DNA from: Ancistrus triradiatus
Taxonomy: Eukaryota > Chordata > Actinopteri > Siluriformes > Loricariidae
Assembly: GCA_025084515.1 (NCBI GenBank)
Contig: JAJAGP010001487.1
Location: 62,001 to 126,000, forward strand
DNA: 64,000 bases
Direction: 5' to 3'
Part shown: piece by piece, positions 44,523-55,215 of the stretch
Layout of the letters: the number at the start of each line of letters is the position of its first letter
How positions within the stretch are numbered: the stretch's first letter is position 1
Translations under genes and position numbers: made by a program
Notes under the pieces: model-generated
Seen by the model: only the letters and a program-made list of their open reading frames with translations
Database searches by the model: none
What the model was told of the DNA's origin: nothing

Positions 44523-46175
44523 CGTATTTTTCCATCTGGGGACTTTCCGTTGTCATAATTTTACAGTAGCTAATTAATGCTACACCCAGAGGCGTTTGTA
44601 GGCTGCTTCTTGTTCTGGGGTGCGCACAGAATTTAGAGGGGCACAGCTGTGCATAAATAATGAGCCTGTTAAACCCTAAATAGATGAAGTGCCATGGATG
44701 AGAAATAAGGCACAAATGAACATTAAGGATTTTTTAATTAATTGCATTTATGAATTTTGCTTTAAGCTAACATAAGCGATACCTGGAAATCTGGATTGTA
44801 TCACTTCGGTTTTGACAAGGCCCTGAAAACATAAGCGTCTTTGGGTACGTAGGTCCCTGGACACGTAGGGCTCTGGATGGCTGGTTCATCGGACCCTGAG
44901 CTCGGGGAACAAAAAGCTCAAAAAGCTAGATTACAGCTAGAAAATACATTCAATTTGTTGGCAGTATTTTTTAAAAACCTATAGGCTACAGTGGCAAGTA
45001 TTTAGAGTGACCTCCCAATCCATCCAGGATGCCAAGTTGACCCTTCTGCAGGTCTTTTTGGAAGTGTTACAGCCAAGAACGCACTTTCCAAAAGGGGAAC
45101 AGGGTGAAAATATGCTAAAGCTCACAGAGATTGGAATGAATCAGTAGATTATGATTGACGAATCCAAACTGTCGACTATATATTATGTATGGACATTATA
45201 GCGTTGCTATACCAGATCTAATGGTGGCCTAAGACTTTTGCACAGTACTGTCTATTGGTTTTCCATACATTAATTTTAGACACGCCATATATATGATCGT
45301 TCAGGTTGCGCCAAACTGCAGGTTAATTTAAAACCCCCGCAGCATCGCCCCCTAGGATCTTATTTACACCCAAAATGCGCTCGTGCTCGTAGTGGGCCTC
45401 GTTCGAGACTGGCGCTGGTCTCGGGAAATCTATAAACCGCTTCTGCACGAGTGCCAATACTCGAGATTGATCACTGAGTAGTAATATCAAGACACAGCGA
45501 TACTGTGACTGTAAGGGTTTTTGGGGACACCAGACTCACTGGAGGGATGCATTTCTGCTGAACGCTACAGAAATCGGATTAGCGCTGTGGTTCTGCGGTT
45601 CCGTGCTGGATTTAACTTCCATTCATTTAGAAGTGTGTTAGGCTTACAGCATACGAATGCATGGCCATCGATTGGCTGACAGTATCGCTGTTGGAGTGCT
45701 GGGTGGTCACCCGGTCTGACTTCCCTCCCTCAAACCGTTCACTGGAAGGCACTTCCAAAAGAAGATAAACGAATCAACCCCAGGAACCAACCCCAGACGG
45801 AGCACCAGAGACCTAGCGCATGCCTTTGCAACGTGGGAGGACTCTCACCGGGGGATCTGGAGCTGTGAAGCAACAGCGCCAACCCCTGCGCCAGCGTGCC
45901 AGCCAGCATAACCAAGCGACGCCCAGAACGGTCCGAGATGGTGCTGTGACTCTGCAGTCAGGTTTGTGCTTGCACACTGCTTCTCCTTCACTGGTATCTG
46001 CTGACCAGTGTCGCTTTACACACACTCATCACTACTTTACACAATCTGATCCATCAGCTCTGACCCCTGGGCCCCACACACACATACACACAGGGCAAAA
46101 AGGACGACAAGCATATAATAGTTACCGACCAAGTGTGTCGCCTATAATACGTACAATAAGCAATACATAGTCCAT

Positions 46176-46206
<31 letters not shown>

Positions 46207-49200
46207 GACAGAGGTTAGACACAGAGGTCACACACTGCCAGTGTATGTGTGTTTCCGACAGTGTTGACAAATCGTGCTCGTCACGACCTTTAAAACCGTT
46301 AGATTTGCATTTCTAGGAAACAGCTCCCGTCACATCAGCCCTCTTTTTCCCTTCCCTTCCGTTCTTTCCATCTTTTTTAATCAAAAATACACACACACAC
46401 ACACACACAATTTTCAAGGACAATTTGGTTTAGCACAAACACTAGCTGAAGGTGTCAGCTGATCTAGTTTAACTTTTTATAGCTTACAGATCCATAAACC
46501 GTGCTGAAACTTCAGCTGGACTGGCTTTCATGCATACTTGCTATATAATCCTTTAATCACTGTATTTACAGCGTGGCGCTTTGCTTCTGTCCTTCACACT
46601 GAGTGTTTTTCTATAATTAAGGACTCTGTTGCTAGCTAAGCAGTATCGCTAGCTATTATCACGACTGCAGTACAATTCTGTACTGAAGATTCGACTCGGA
46701 CTCAGTTATTATACATGAAAAGATGAATTAAAAGAAAAAAATTAAGATGATATATAAAGATAAGCAAAAGGTAGCACAAAATGGTTGACTCGGTTCATTA
46801 AGTGAATGAATTAAGTAGAGAGAGAGAGAGTGTGTGTGTGTGTTTAGCTGGACAAACTCTAACCCTAACCAGAGCTGTGATAAGCCTGATCTGAGCCGCT
46901 TTACAGTAATAGGCTTATTCAGATCTCCGTGCTATCACACACACACTGACATTGTACGGTTTATGAAACTAAGCATTTATCTTACTGTAGATGCACCTGT
47001 GGTACATCTAGATCAGGGTTTCGTAACCTGCTGTTCATGCAGGGGCAGTCCTGGGGTGGCTGATGGGGCCAATGCCCTAGTGACAACCATCTTGGCCCCC
47101 CTTCGAGAGTAAGGAGCCATGTGTAAATGAATTAATCCTTTTCATGTCTGCTGTAACTGGCCCCTCTAACAGAACCCCTGGCCCCAGCTGCCCTCTAACA
47201 CATACACACTTCAAATGGTCTAGAACCGCCACTGTGGCCATGCACCCCCAGTGGAAATTGGGGGAGGTCTAGAATCATTGTCACTTTTTTTTTTTCTTTG
47301 AAGGGGGAGGCGTCCATCACCTTAAAGTTGAGCCACTGACCTAGATGGATCTAACCCTTTGTCCTTCCTATACAGACAAGAAATAATCCCTACCCTTAGT
47401 TCGTATTAAAAGGAAGTCCATCCTTTTTTTTGTGAATTGAGAGCATTTACTTAAATCCAAGAGCATATTTGTGCAAGTGTGAGAGGTAAATGTGAATATG
47501 AGAGCATTTTGTGTAAATGCGAGTGGAAAGAGTGAATGTAAGACCAATTTGTGCAGATTTGAGAGCATCTTTTGGGTTAATGTGAAAGTGTAAAAGTCAG
47601 TGTGAGAGTATTTTGTGTAAACGTGAAAGGAAAAAGAGAATGTAACACCATGATTTAGAAATGTGAGTGCACTTTATGTAAATGTGAGCATTTTGTGTGA
47701 ATATAAAGTCTTTGTTGTGTTCATTTGAAAAGGTAAAGTGAATGGAAGGGCACTTTGTGTAAATATGCGACCACTCGGTCAGTATGTCTTTTGTATTAGT
47801 ATAAGAGCATTTCGTTAGAAAGGTTTTAATATGTATAACCATATTTCATCACCATATTGGGCTTGCACTTCAGCAAACACGTCAGCAAAAACGTCAGTTG
47901 ACTACATCCCCCATAAGCCTTTTCAAATACATATTCCCCTTGCTACTAGCGAAATCAATAGATAGATGAAAGAAACGGTCTGGATCTTCATCCAATAATG
48001 ATTGCCATACTAATCTAATAACACACATTTGTATTTTTAATGCCTGAATTATATTGATTACAATCTTGTGCAAACATTTGGGAATGCCTGGTCATGTTCG
48101 GTTGCTTTCCTAAATAAAAAGGGCATAACCTTTGCAGGGCACAAACCTTTACCAAGATATACCAAGAGTGTGTGTTGTGAGTGTCTATTATGTGAACTCT
48201 CATTGTATGATGACCAAAGTCAGATCTCAGTCGCATGTGACAGCAAATCCATCCTCGTTCCAAGAATAGCAACAATCTGCGACTCCGCCTCAGCGGTGCG
48301 ATCAATAACGTTACACTGCACAGACCTACTTACTAATCACTTCTCTGTTAACACTGATCTCCTGCTCCAAAAACTATTAACGGCGTCTGGCTCAGAAATG
48401 CAATGCCATTGAGATTTATCAGACTGGGTCCAGCCCGCTGCTTCCTGCATCCATGGTTCCAGCTGTCAGTCACAGATAATGGCCACTTTACTACAGTTTG
48501 CCAAGAGAGGGAATGAGGTGAACAGCTCACTGGTTTTACACAGTGTACTGTTGGTTCAGATCTGTCCAAATCACCTCGAATGATCCCTAATCTGAATGAA
48601 CACGACACCTTACATGACACGGGAATTCCTTATATTGGTCAGTGTGTGGGATTTTGTCCAATCCAATTGGTGTGAATCTATGTGAACGTAAGAATAGTCT
48701 GTTAAATCTAGAAGCGGTTTGTGTCAATGTACAGGGATCTAATGTAGACATTTTTATACGTTTTCATTGGTAAAATAAAAAGTTTTCCGGGTACATGTGA
48801 GACGTACAAGTGAATGTGAGCATTTTTTGTGAATTGAGAGTATTTAGTGAAATGCGAGAGCGTATTTGTGTAAGTGTTAGAGGTAAAAGTGAATGTAAGA
48901 ACAATTTGTGTGTATATAAAGTCTTCTGTGTTAATGTGAGAGGTAAAGGTGAGTCTGAAAGCATTTTGTGTAAATGTGAGATCATTTTGTGTAAATGGGA
49001 AAGCTTTGTGTAAATGAGAGAGCATTTTGTGTAAATGAGAGAGCATTTTGTGTAAATGGGAAAGCTTTGTGTAAATGAGAGAGCATTTTGTGTAAATGAG
49101 AAAGTATTATGTGTAAATGTGAGAGCATTTTGTGTGAACGAGAGAGTATTATGTGTAAATGTGACAGCATTTTGCGTGAATGAGAGAGTATCATGTGACA

Positions 49201-50746
49201 ATGTGAGAATTTTGTTTAAATGAGAGTATTGTGTAAATGTGAGAGCATTTTGTGTAAATGAGAGAGTATTATGTGTAAATGTTAAAGCATTTTGTGTAAA
49301 TGAGAGCATTTTGTGTAAATGAGAGAGCATTTTGTGTAAATGGGAAAGCATTTTGTGTAAATGAGAGAGCAATTTGTGTAAATGAGAGAGTATTGTGTGT
49401 AAATGTGAGAGCATTTTGTGTAAATGACAGTATTATATGTAAATATTAGAGCATTTTGTGTAAATGAGAAAGCCTTTGTGTAAATGAGAGCATTTTGTGT
49501 AAATGAGAGAGCATTTTGTGTAAATGAGAGAGTATTGTGTGTAAATGAGAGCATTTTGTGTAAATGACAAAGTATTATTTGTAAATGTGAGAGCATTTTG
49601 TGTGAATGAGAGAGTATCGTGTAAATGTGAGAGCATTTTGTGTGAATGAGAGAGTATCGTGTAAATGTGAGAGCATTTTGTGTGAATGTGAGAGCAATAT
49701 GAATATAAAGTCTTTTGTGGGAGTAAAGGTAGAGTTAAAGGTGTTTAACTCTACCTTGGTGTAAAAGTTAAAGGTAAAGGGAGGTAAAGGTGAGTTTGAG
49801 AGTGTTTTGTGTCAAAGTGAGAGTTAGAAGTGAATGTAAGAGCAAGTTGTGTAAATGTGAGAACAATTTGTGTGAACATGAGCGCACTTTACATTTCTGT
49901 AAATCTGTAAAAAAGTACTACAAAAAAAAAATACTAAAAAAGTAGGTAAAACTCGATTTGAGAGCGTTTTCTGTTGCTGCGAGGGCATTTCAGTGAACAT
50001 CCTGATCCTGAACGGCAGGTGTCATACTCACGCGTTTGCGGAGGTTGTAGGTCAGCAGCAGGTTGCGGGAGAAGTGGTTGGAGAAGGCGGTGTAGAACTC
50101 CAGGACCTTCTGCAAGGCGTCGCGCTTGATCACATGCAGGTCGCAGTAGGTCAGCGCCCGCACGTTGGCGCACGACTGGGCTAACGTTGCCTCTTTCCAG
50201 AAGACGTCGCCGAACACATCGCCTTTCCCTACGTACGAGTATAAACACACGTTACTGTCAAGAACAATCACGTAATAGGGAGTGATGTTTTTTTTTTTAA
50301 TGGGACGGTCCTTGTATCTCCCTCTTTCTGGGGTAAAGGATGAAAGATGGGAGTTGTAAATGATTCAAAGATCCTGAGTAAATCAGGGGCTCTGGGGAAT
50401 ATGGGACAAATAACCTCTCAGTGGGGCCGAAATTCAAAATGATCACCCCTGTAATGCTTCTGCTCCTAATATTTCTGGAAATGAACCCAGGACCCCATAA
50501 ATTTAGTCCCGTTCTGACAGGATCCCTCTATTTTTCAGTCTGTTTATATTCATCTCTCTGTAAAAACATAAAGACAATATTAATAGCAGCAGTTACGTTT
50601 AAAACTAACGTTTAAAATTCCCAAAACAGCTGCAAAAGCGTCAACATAACACAGGAGAGGCTTTGTCTCGAACCCTCTCTGTCTGTTTCTGTGCAAAGCA
50701 GATCGCAGCAAGATGAGATTTGTGACAGCTCTTAGTTTTTTTCCAT

Positions 50747-50792
<46 letters not shown>

Positions 50793-52276
50793 GCATGTGT
50801 CAGACGGGATAAAGTGTCCGGTCGTTCAGAGAGGGCTCGGCTCATCTCGCATTCCACTCTGCTGATTATGGAGTAAATCAAACATTCAGGCTGGAATGTT
50901 AAGGCATGCAGCGGGAACGTGCCACAAACCGAGAGAAGAGGAACACACACACACACACACACACACTTAATGAGTGTATGGTTTGGCCTTGTGAAGCGTT
51001 GCGGCTCATTTGCATGTGGGGCGGAGGAGATTTGATGGGATGAGTATTCCGTCAGTATAATAACTGAATAAACACACACTTGTTGTCTAGGAAGGGCTTG
51101 ACGAGGAGTGCAGTTCTGCCTGCCATCAGGAAGCCACCCCACCTTACGGGGTCTTGGGTGCCTTATTTGTAAACATGAGATGAAACTCTCATGAGGGTTT
51201 GATCAGCTAGCTCGCTGCCAAAAGGCTTCAGGGGCTGAAGACACGGCACAGATGTTCTGACCCACAAAAGGAAGAGTCTGGCTGGAAAAGAAATTTCAAC
51301 TATCGCCTATTTAGTTGCACCGGAGCCGAGTTGCTAATGGCACGAAGAAATGTCGGAATCGTACAGCCACCAGATTAGGATAAAAAAAAAAAAGATCTAA
51401 ACGGGTTGTACTTTGACCAGAGGTTTTAACATGTTTGTAAAAACAGTAATAGATTATAGCATAAAACACTTATTGTATAAAGACATCTTATATGAGATTT
51501 CATTGTATAATAAAATCTTATATATTTTTATTATTCACCACAAAATCTGACCTTAAAATTCTGGAGTCAAAACTTTGGAATTAAAGTAAAAGGTGGATCT
51601 ACGAAGTATCTGCTATTCTAGATTTTGATTTGATTACTGGTTGGGCAAAATGCGTAAACAAGGCTGAAAAATGCCTAGATTTTTCAGACACTACGACAAA
51701 ATGGGGTCACATCTCTCGCTCTCTCTCTCTCGCTCACCGAGGATGGCCACAACCTCATCGTCCTGAATGACCTCAAGTGACCCCGAGACCACGAAGCACA
51801 GCGTGTCTACGCTCTCTCCGGCGTGGTAGATCAGGTCCCCCGGAGCGCAGTGGATGGTCTGGAACTCCATGGCCAGGGCGCGCAGGCAGCCGTCGCTGGC
51901 CAGTCGGAAGGCGGGGTGCTCCTTAAAGACCTTCCTGTTCAGGTGCACACAGATATCAGCACGCATGTCCTTAGGGCAGATCTGCAGCACCTGTGGACAG
52001 AGACGGAGGCATGTAACGAGGCGAGAAGAGTCACGCCGGCTGACCACGTCGCCAGTTAGACCCCGCCATTTTGTACCTTGTCGGTGTCGATGCCGCGGGA
52101 CATGGACCACGTGGAGGCGATGTAGTCCATCACTCGCTCGCTGAGGCCTTTGGGAACCTGGTAGAGCTTGAGGAAGTCGCGCACGCTGTTCAGCATCTCG
52201 TGGTAGCGGTTGGTGTTGGCGTACATCTGCTGGAAGATGGTGGTCACGTTACCGAAGATGGTGGCGTACAGCAATG
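33444..52276 (-). CDS. kcnh1: kcnh1 (EAG1 K+ channel), 3' part: C-linker, CNBHD and C-terminal tail
   Basis: KCNH1/EAG1 is a voltage-gated potassium channel of the plasma membrane, mainly neuronal. Four exons on the minus strand (52077-52276, 51738-51990, 50032-50228, 33444-34292) join in phase to 1,499 coding bases. The order is end of S6/C-linker (LLYATIFGNVTTIFQQMYAN), cyclic-nucleotide-binding-homology domain (LICHAGESVD-type loop, here DLIYHAGESVD) with the EAG intrinsic-ligand motif YNL, then a long cytoplasmic tail ending in a heptad coiled coil used for tetramer assembly in EAG channels. SRGIDTDKVLQICPKD and WKEATLAQSC fit KCNH1 better than its paralogue KCNH5. PAS domain, voltage sensor and pore exons lie right of the window; a teleost duplicate (a or b copy) cannot be distinguished. 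Confidence 0.93.
34986..35078. repeat. (AT)n microsatellite, ~45 units
   Basis: AT run of about 93 bases with one TATTCTATAT interruption; it follows the short TCATTCAGACATGAATTAGA piece of a dispersed repeat. Confidence 0.92.
36152..36304. repeat. Facing (CA)n and (TG)n microsatellites
   Basis: (CA)10 at 36152-36172 and (TG)25 at 36253-36304, about 80 bases apart in a kcnh1 intron; complementary on a single strand. Confidence 0.9.
36648..36770. repeat. GACTCGGACT-type degenerate repeat
   Basis: Short overlapping phrases (GAGTCGCCTCGGACTGACGA, CTCGAGACTCGACTCTTACT, CGAACTCGGACTTG) make a degenerate simple repeat; AGACTCGAGTCTGAAACC near 37368 and TCGACTCGGACTCAG near 46690 are similar. Confidence 0.4.
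37060..37175 (-). pseudogene. Tc1-type transposase fossil (deleted catalytic region)
   Basis: On the minus strand the frame reads NGIFQQDNCNDSLACPVEHI followed by WNQLGRQLRQ. QQDN is the second catalytic Asp motif and P.EHIWNQLGR the C-terminal Glu motif of Tc1 transposases. About 25-30 residues normally between them are reduced to a few, so the DDE triad spacing is destroyed. Confidence 0.55.
37400..37540 (-). repeat. tRNA-SINE-like fragment, minus strand
   Basis: The inverse strand has GTCAAATCCTGGAGAAGG (box-B-like) and a tail reading GATGGACTGGTGTCCAG, matching common fish SINE 3' text. Confidence 0.35.
38017..38352. mobile_element. Tc1-derived MITE, copy 3
   Basis: Left end GCAGAAGTTTTAGGCCACCA, right end GGTGTCCTAAGACTTTTGCA; internal GGGATGCCAAGTTGACCCTT and AAGGCTAAGATATGCTAAGC are shared with other copies. 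Confidence 0.7.
38361..38485 (-). repeat. tRNA-derived SINE, minus strand
   Basis: Read on the minus strand: GGTCTCGCAGTGGTTATTAT (box A region), GAGGGTTCAAGTACAGAC (box-B-like GGTTCAAGT), CTTGGACAAGGCCTTTAACG, then AAGTTGCTTGGATTGTG. This is the same layout as 6843-7045. It directly abuts MITE copy 3. Confidence 0.6.
40134..41592. mobile_element. Tc1-derived MITE copy 4, split by a Tc1 insertion
   Basis: The left end is at 40134-40185 (GCTCAAAAGTCTTACACCAC ... TGTTTTAGCAATGGT) and the right end at 41553-41592 (CTATGGTGGCTTAAGACTTT ... ACAGTACTGTAG). Between them is a different, minus-strand Tc1 element. The middle of the MITE is missing. Confidence 0.65.
40190..41545 (-). mobile_element. 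Tc1-like transposon with broken transposase, nested
   Basis: Minus-strand transposase fragments in order: WHKQKIYEDLRERVVDAHQA, GLHQSTVRQIVFKWRKF, PRSGRPTK (61-residue helix-turn-helix and GRPR-like region), NVNVHESTIRRTLNNNGVHG, WTDETKI (first Asp), then after frameshifts WPSQSPDLNPIEMLWKDLKR (Glu). The second Asp (QQD) region is shifted out of frame. The 5' end has the terminal repeat CAGTGGTGCTTGAATGTTTG followed by TA; the 3' terminal repeat is missing. Same family as 57697-59041 and 61444-63023. Confidence 0.85.
42475..44165. repeat. ~100-bp tandem array (CCTGTCAGGTTAGCTCCTGTTAGC)
   Basis: About 14 units, each reading roughly AAATCCTGTCAGGTTAGCTC, CTGTTAGCAAGCAAACCTAG, CATTAGCAGTAAAATTATGG and ACTCATAAAGCCTTTCAG, 85-115 bases long. 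An alternative module GTTAGCTAGCTGGCTAGAATTTGTGGC occurs at 42719, 42995, 43735 and 44100. A near-copy block of about 250 bases at 42785-43035 recurs at 43880-44135, so the array also shows higher-order duplication. It is interrupted at 43360-43640 by two SINE-like copies. Confidence 0.85.
43360..43640. mobile_element. SINE-like repeat inserted in inverse orientation into its own twin
   Basis: A plus-strand copy begins near 43371 (TTGCCACTGTCGCCCTAGG) and is cut after 43445. A full minus-strand copy occupies 43446-43580. The plus copy resumes at 43585 (ACAATGCTCCATTGTAAAAA) and ends near 43638 (CTGACTTGACTTGAC). TGAG at 43442-43445 and 43581-43584 flanks the inner copy. The two copies are nearly identical, so the block is one large palindrome. 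Confidence 0.8.
44484..44519. repeat. (CA)n microsatellite
   Basis: About 18 CA units in the large kcnh1 intron. Confidence 0.9.
44930..45252. mobile_element. Tc1-derived MITE, copy 5 (left end missing)
   Basis: Internal CTACAGTGGCAAGTATTTAG, AGGATGCCAAGTTGACCCTT and TGGTGGCCTAAGACTTTTGC match the family; the left inverted repeat is absent. ATTATGATTGACGAATCC near 45147 is a worn version of the transposase-derived segment seen in copy 6. Confidence 0.65.
47430..47835. repeat. TGTGTAAATGTGAGAGCATTT array, proximal block
   Basis: Loose copies of GAGAGCATTTTGTGTAAATG with substitutions, in the large kcnh1 intron. A unique stretch (47840-48670) separates it from the main array. Confidence 0.65.
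48760..49900. repeat. 21-bp minisatellite, ~45 units (GAGAGCATTTTGTGTAAATGA)
   Basis: Units of 20-22 bases alternate between GCATTTTGTGTAAATGAGAG and GTATTATGTGTAAATGTGAG, giving a 42-44-base dimer. The core (about 48960-49690) is most regular. As 21 is a multiple of three, it yields long open frames on the minus strand that are not genes. Confidence 0.9.
50032..50228 (-). CDS. kcnh1: kcnh1 exon: CNBHD second part with YNL intrinsic ligand
   Basis: A 197-nt exon between GTACGTAG and GTGAGT. It encodes GKGDVFGDVFWKEATLAQSC, TYCDLHVIKRDALQKVLEFY and NLLLTYNLRKR. YNL is the intrinsic-ligand motif described for EAG channels. It leaves phase 0. Confidence 0.95.
50421..50530 (+). pseudogene. Possible non-LTR retrotransposon fragment with NPGP motif
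   Basis: The plus frame reads MITPVMLLLLIFLEMNPGPH. A hydrophobic leader followed by (D)(V/I)E.NPGP is seen at the start of some vertebrate CR1/L2-like LINE open frames (2A-like motif). Only a short piece is present; the Asp-Val/Ile before Glu is Phe-Leu here. Confidence 0.35.
50749..50793. repeat. (TG)n(AG)n compound microsatellite
   Basis: About 11 TG units followed by about 11 GA units in a kcnh1 intron. Confidence 0.9.
51738..51990 (-). CDS. kcnh1: kcnh1 exon: CNBHD first part
   Basis: A 253-nt exon between GTCCACAG and GTGAGC. It encodes VLQICPKDMRADICVHLNRK, then VFKEHPAFRLASDGCLRALA, DLIYHAGESVDTLCFVVSGS and LEVIQDDEVVAILG. In EAG channels this fold does not bind cAMP but a C-terminal strand fills the pocket. 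Confidence 0.95.
52077..52276 (-). CDS. kcnh1: kcnh1 exon: S6 end and C-linker
   Basis: A 200-nt exon after CTCTCCGCAG, ending GAC AAG/GTACAA. It encodes LLYATIFGNVTTIFQQMYAN, YHEMLNSVRDFLKLYQVPKG and STWSMSRGIDTDK. It is nearly identical to mammalian EAG1. It is separated from the next exon by only 86 bases. Confidence 0.95.
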
Positions 52277-54795
52277 CTGCGGAGAGGCAGGGCGAGCAGG
52301 TAGCACGATATTAGTGTGGAGTCTCTTGCTATTGTGTTGCCAAACATAGACATAATATACACTAATCAGAATCTGGGCTGTTTTTGATTATTATTGGTGG
52401 TTGTAGGGAAAAACTTGAGGTCTACTGCCAAGATGAGCCTGCATGGAGGAACACACTATGCTTCCCATCCAGTGCTGGCATTGATCTTCCCTTCTTCAGG
52501 TCTCTCTAGGAGATGAAAGTTTGGGTCACCGCGGAGGTGGGCAAGCATATTCAGGACAGGACAGCACAGCAGCAGCAGTGCCACCACAGCCATTTTGCTT
52601 CCTTCCCCAATGTATTGTTCCCCAATAGACTATGGGGAGTTTGACATAGCTCATGTTGTGGCCTCTTGGTCATAGTCAGCTGCTGAAGGCCCCGAGCCCA
52701 GTGGATTCTGGGGTTTCACCCTGGATCTGTGCCTCTGGGTCTAAACCTGAGTAGGTGTGTGTGTGCTCCTGCATATATTCAACATCCTGCACCTGTCAGC
52801 CAAAGAAAGAGGCATAAGAAGGATTTCATAACTTGGAGAGAAACAAAGTGAAAGCAGAGAGAGGTGGGGGACAGAGGGAGGTAGAGGAAGATGAAAGAGC
52901 ATGAAGCAAGATAATGCAATAAAGAGGAGTAAATGATTCCCTAAAGTGGGTTAGGTGTGTCAATAATGGATGGGGTAACAGTCGAAATCGAATCACGTTC
53001 TTGTGCGCAGACACTCAGCTTGAAAATGCTTCAAGTGAGAGTTTTAAATGGATTTCGTTGATATTTATTCATACGATAATCAGAGGGTTTTTTCCTCAGA
53101 GTAAAACATGGTTTTTTTGTTTCGTTTTGGTTGGGGTTTTTTTGGATCTCATCCAGAGTCGGAAGATAGGAAGATATCGTCAGTGTGGGAAGGTAGAAAA
53201 TGTCCTATCTACACTCCGCCTCTATCGTGCTCGGTGCTGCTTATTTGAAATAGTTGGAGCTTTATAGCCTGACATTTCCACGTGAGAAGATAAGAAGTGG
53301 AGGACATCAGGTCGATTTCATACACAGGACCAACAGCACAACCTGAATATGAGGAGCTTATAGGCTAATTAAAAGCTGTAGAGTGAGTATGATTCAGTAC
53401 AGAGCCGGCCATTGCCATAGGCGGTATAGGGGAATGCCAGTGGCGCCGTCCATATTTTTATTTATATTATTTATACTGTACAGTTATTTCCAAATATTCT
53501 AAGACTCCCACAACATCGGTGTGCACTGACTGTCGGGTGACCACGAATTACCTGCCTGTGGAGGCGGGACGCGGCGAGTGAGTGACAGGTGTGATTAAAC
53601 AAAACATAGCAGCCGCCAGCCGATGTGTCAAAACATCCGAAGCCCCCCTTGTGCTCAAAATAAGTGAAAAAAATAAAAAGAAGAAGACAGCAGACAGTAG
53701 TAGTGTAATGCCCTGAATGAATCAGATGCGCGGTGCAAAGTTACTAGCTAGCGAGATAATGTTCGCTAATTTAGCGTCAATTACTCCCACTGTAGATTCG
53801 TACATTTATTATGGAAGGTTGGAAAGACTATTTACGTATTTGGGAAGTAACCCACATAAAAGAAAGAGTGTATTTCTGAAAATGTAGTGTACCTGAACGA
53901 ACCTTCTATCTGCCCGAAAAAAACGGACAAACAGTGTTATAGCTAGGCAATGTAAGCTCTGCTTATAATAGTCAATTAAAATCTGTTTCCTTTTGTTATT
54001 AATAGTTATAAGCCTTTGAATTTTCATTTAACTCATTGCTCATGGCATAATGTGAGAGAAGTGGTGGCTGAATACATGTTTTGTGCGTGAATTTTAATGC
54101 TAGGCGTAATTTACTCTTGTTATGAATTATAATGTGGCTTATGTGCTATGGCAGGGTTTCAACATTTTTATTAATACTTTATATGGTAACACCCAGTGGT
54201 CACATCCTCTGTTCTCTTCAGATGCACTTTTGAAATATTTGAATCCCACCCCTGAAGGTCTTGGTACACCTTTCTCAACCTCAGCATCCTGTCCCGTCCA
54301 CCTCAGTACATCACCAGGAAAGGAGCATCAGGGATCTACAAAAAGGTGATCTAACTGATACAGTACGCACAGAGTTTGTTCTCAGACAGCCATATCAAAT
54401 AAAAGACAACATTTTAAGCTGAGCATTTCTGTAACAAAAAGCCTTGAAACAAGAAGTCTGACTATTTCATTAGAATCTTAGGCAAAAGAAATGGCCAATG
54501 TACTCAAAAAGAGATAATGGTTTGTACTGCGCCTGCTGCCAAATGTTTTCTCAGAAAGATTATGTTCGCTAAGGAGAATAAAAGGCACTTCTTAAAGTTT
54601 CTCCGGATATGAGCGCCGGCTAAACGCTGTAGCTGTGGTTCGTTGTTCGCGCTGTTTGATTCCTTACCAATAAAATGACTGACACATTTCGGCTCTGCAG
54701 CCAGACTACTGCAGGGAAAATTCATAGGCTCCTGTTGAGGAGCAGCCACTCTCCAGAGACGGCATCGTTCTGAGTGTTAAACCCTGTGAATTAGG

Positions 54796-54855
<60 letters not shown>
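54796..54855. repeat. (TG)n microsatellite, ~30 units
   Basis: Pure TG run of about 60 bases in the kcnh1 intron. Confidence 0.95.
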
Positions 54856-54859
<4 letters not shown>

Positions 54860-54949
54860 TGCGCACATGTAGAGTGACTCTGAGCTGGCTTTAGGACAGA
54901 TTTGGCTGTAAGGTGACAGGGAAGAGAAGCGGAGGCGACAGGGTCTTCT

Positions 54950-55215
54950 CACACACACAAGCTTTAGTCTTACTATCGTTCTGAGGGCTTCCATTGACTA
55001 CCATTCATTAAACTGATTACTCTAGATATTTAATTACCCACCTAACCCTTACCCTCAGTAACGTTAAAGCAAATCGCTTGGCTCTTATGCTTTTTCAAAT
55101 TAAAGTTACAGTCTTATTACGCAAGAAGTGAGAACTGGCAAAGCTATCCCCACAAATCAGACATGTCATTGTGAGGACTTGAGGACATTGTGCTTATGGT
55201 TTATCTAGAACCTTA
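54950..55215. repeat. Dispersed GTGGGGACC-type repeat, diverged
   Basis: CCATTGACTACCATTCATTA, ACCTAACCCTTACCCTCAG, ATCCCCACAAATCAGACA and CATTGTGAGGACTTGAGGAC occur in the order typical of this fish repeat; compare 8617-8850. Confidence 0.35.

Larger units (their letters stand above)
34293..50031 (-). other. kcnh1 15.7-kb intron, repeat-rich
   Basis: It separates the YNL exon from the tail exon. From left it holds (AT)n (34986-35078), AT-rich DNA with T runs (35150-35850), facing CA/TG repeats (36152-36304), a Tc1 fossil (37060-37175), MITE copy 3 (38017-38352), a SINE (38361-38485), a nested MITE/Tc1 (40134-41592), the ~100-bp array (42475-44165), MITE copy 5 (44930-45252) and the 21-bp arrays (47430-49900). 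I saw no extra exon. Stretches at 38500-40130, 45260-47400 and 47840-48670 look unique. Confidence 0.6.
50229..51737 (-). other. kcnh1 intron between the two CNBHD exons
   Basis: About 1.5 kb with a possible LINE fragment (50421-50530), a (TG)n(GA)n tract (50749-50793) facing a (CA)n tract (50944-50967). The rest shows nothing identifiable. Confidence 0.55.

Noticed and set aside
48015..48620. Opposing 90-114-codon frames between the two 21-bp arrays
   Set aside because: Neither shows a recognisable domain or splice context; noted as unique sequence only.
48764..49636. Long minus-strand open frames (up to 216 codons) rich in LSHLHK/SFTQNA
   Set aside because: They are the translation of a 21-bp minisatellite; the period is a multiple of three, so one frame stays open by default.
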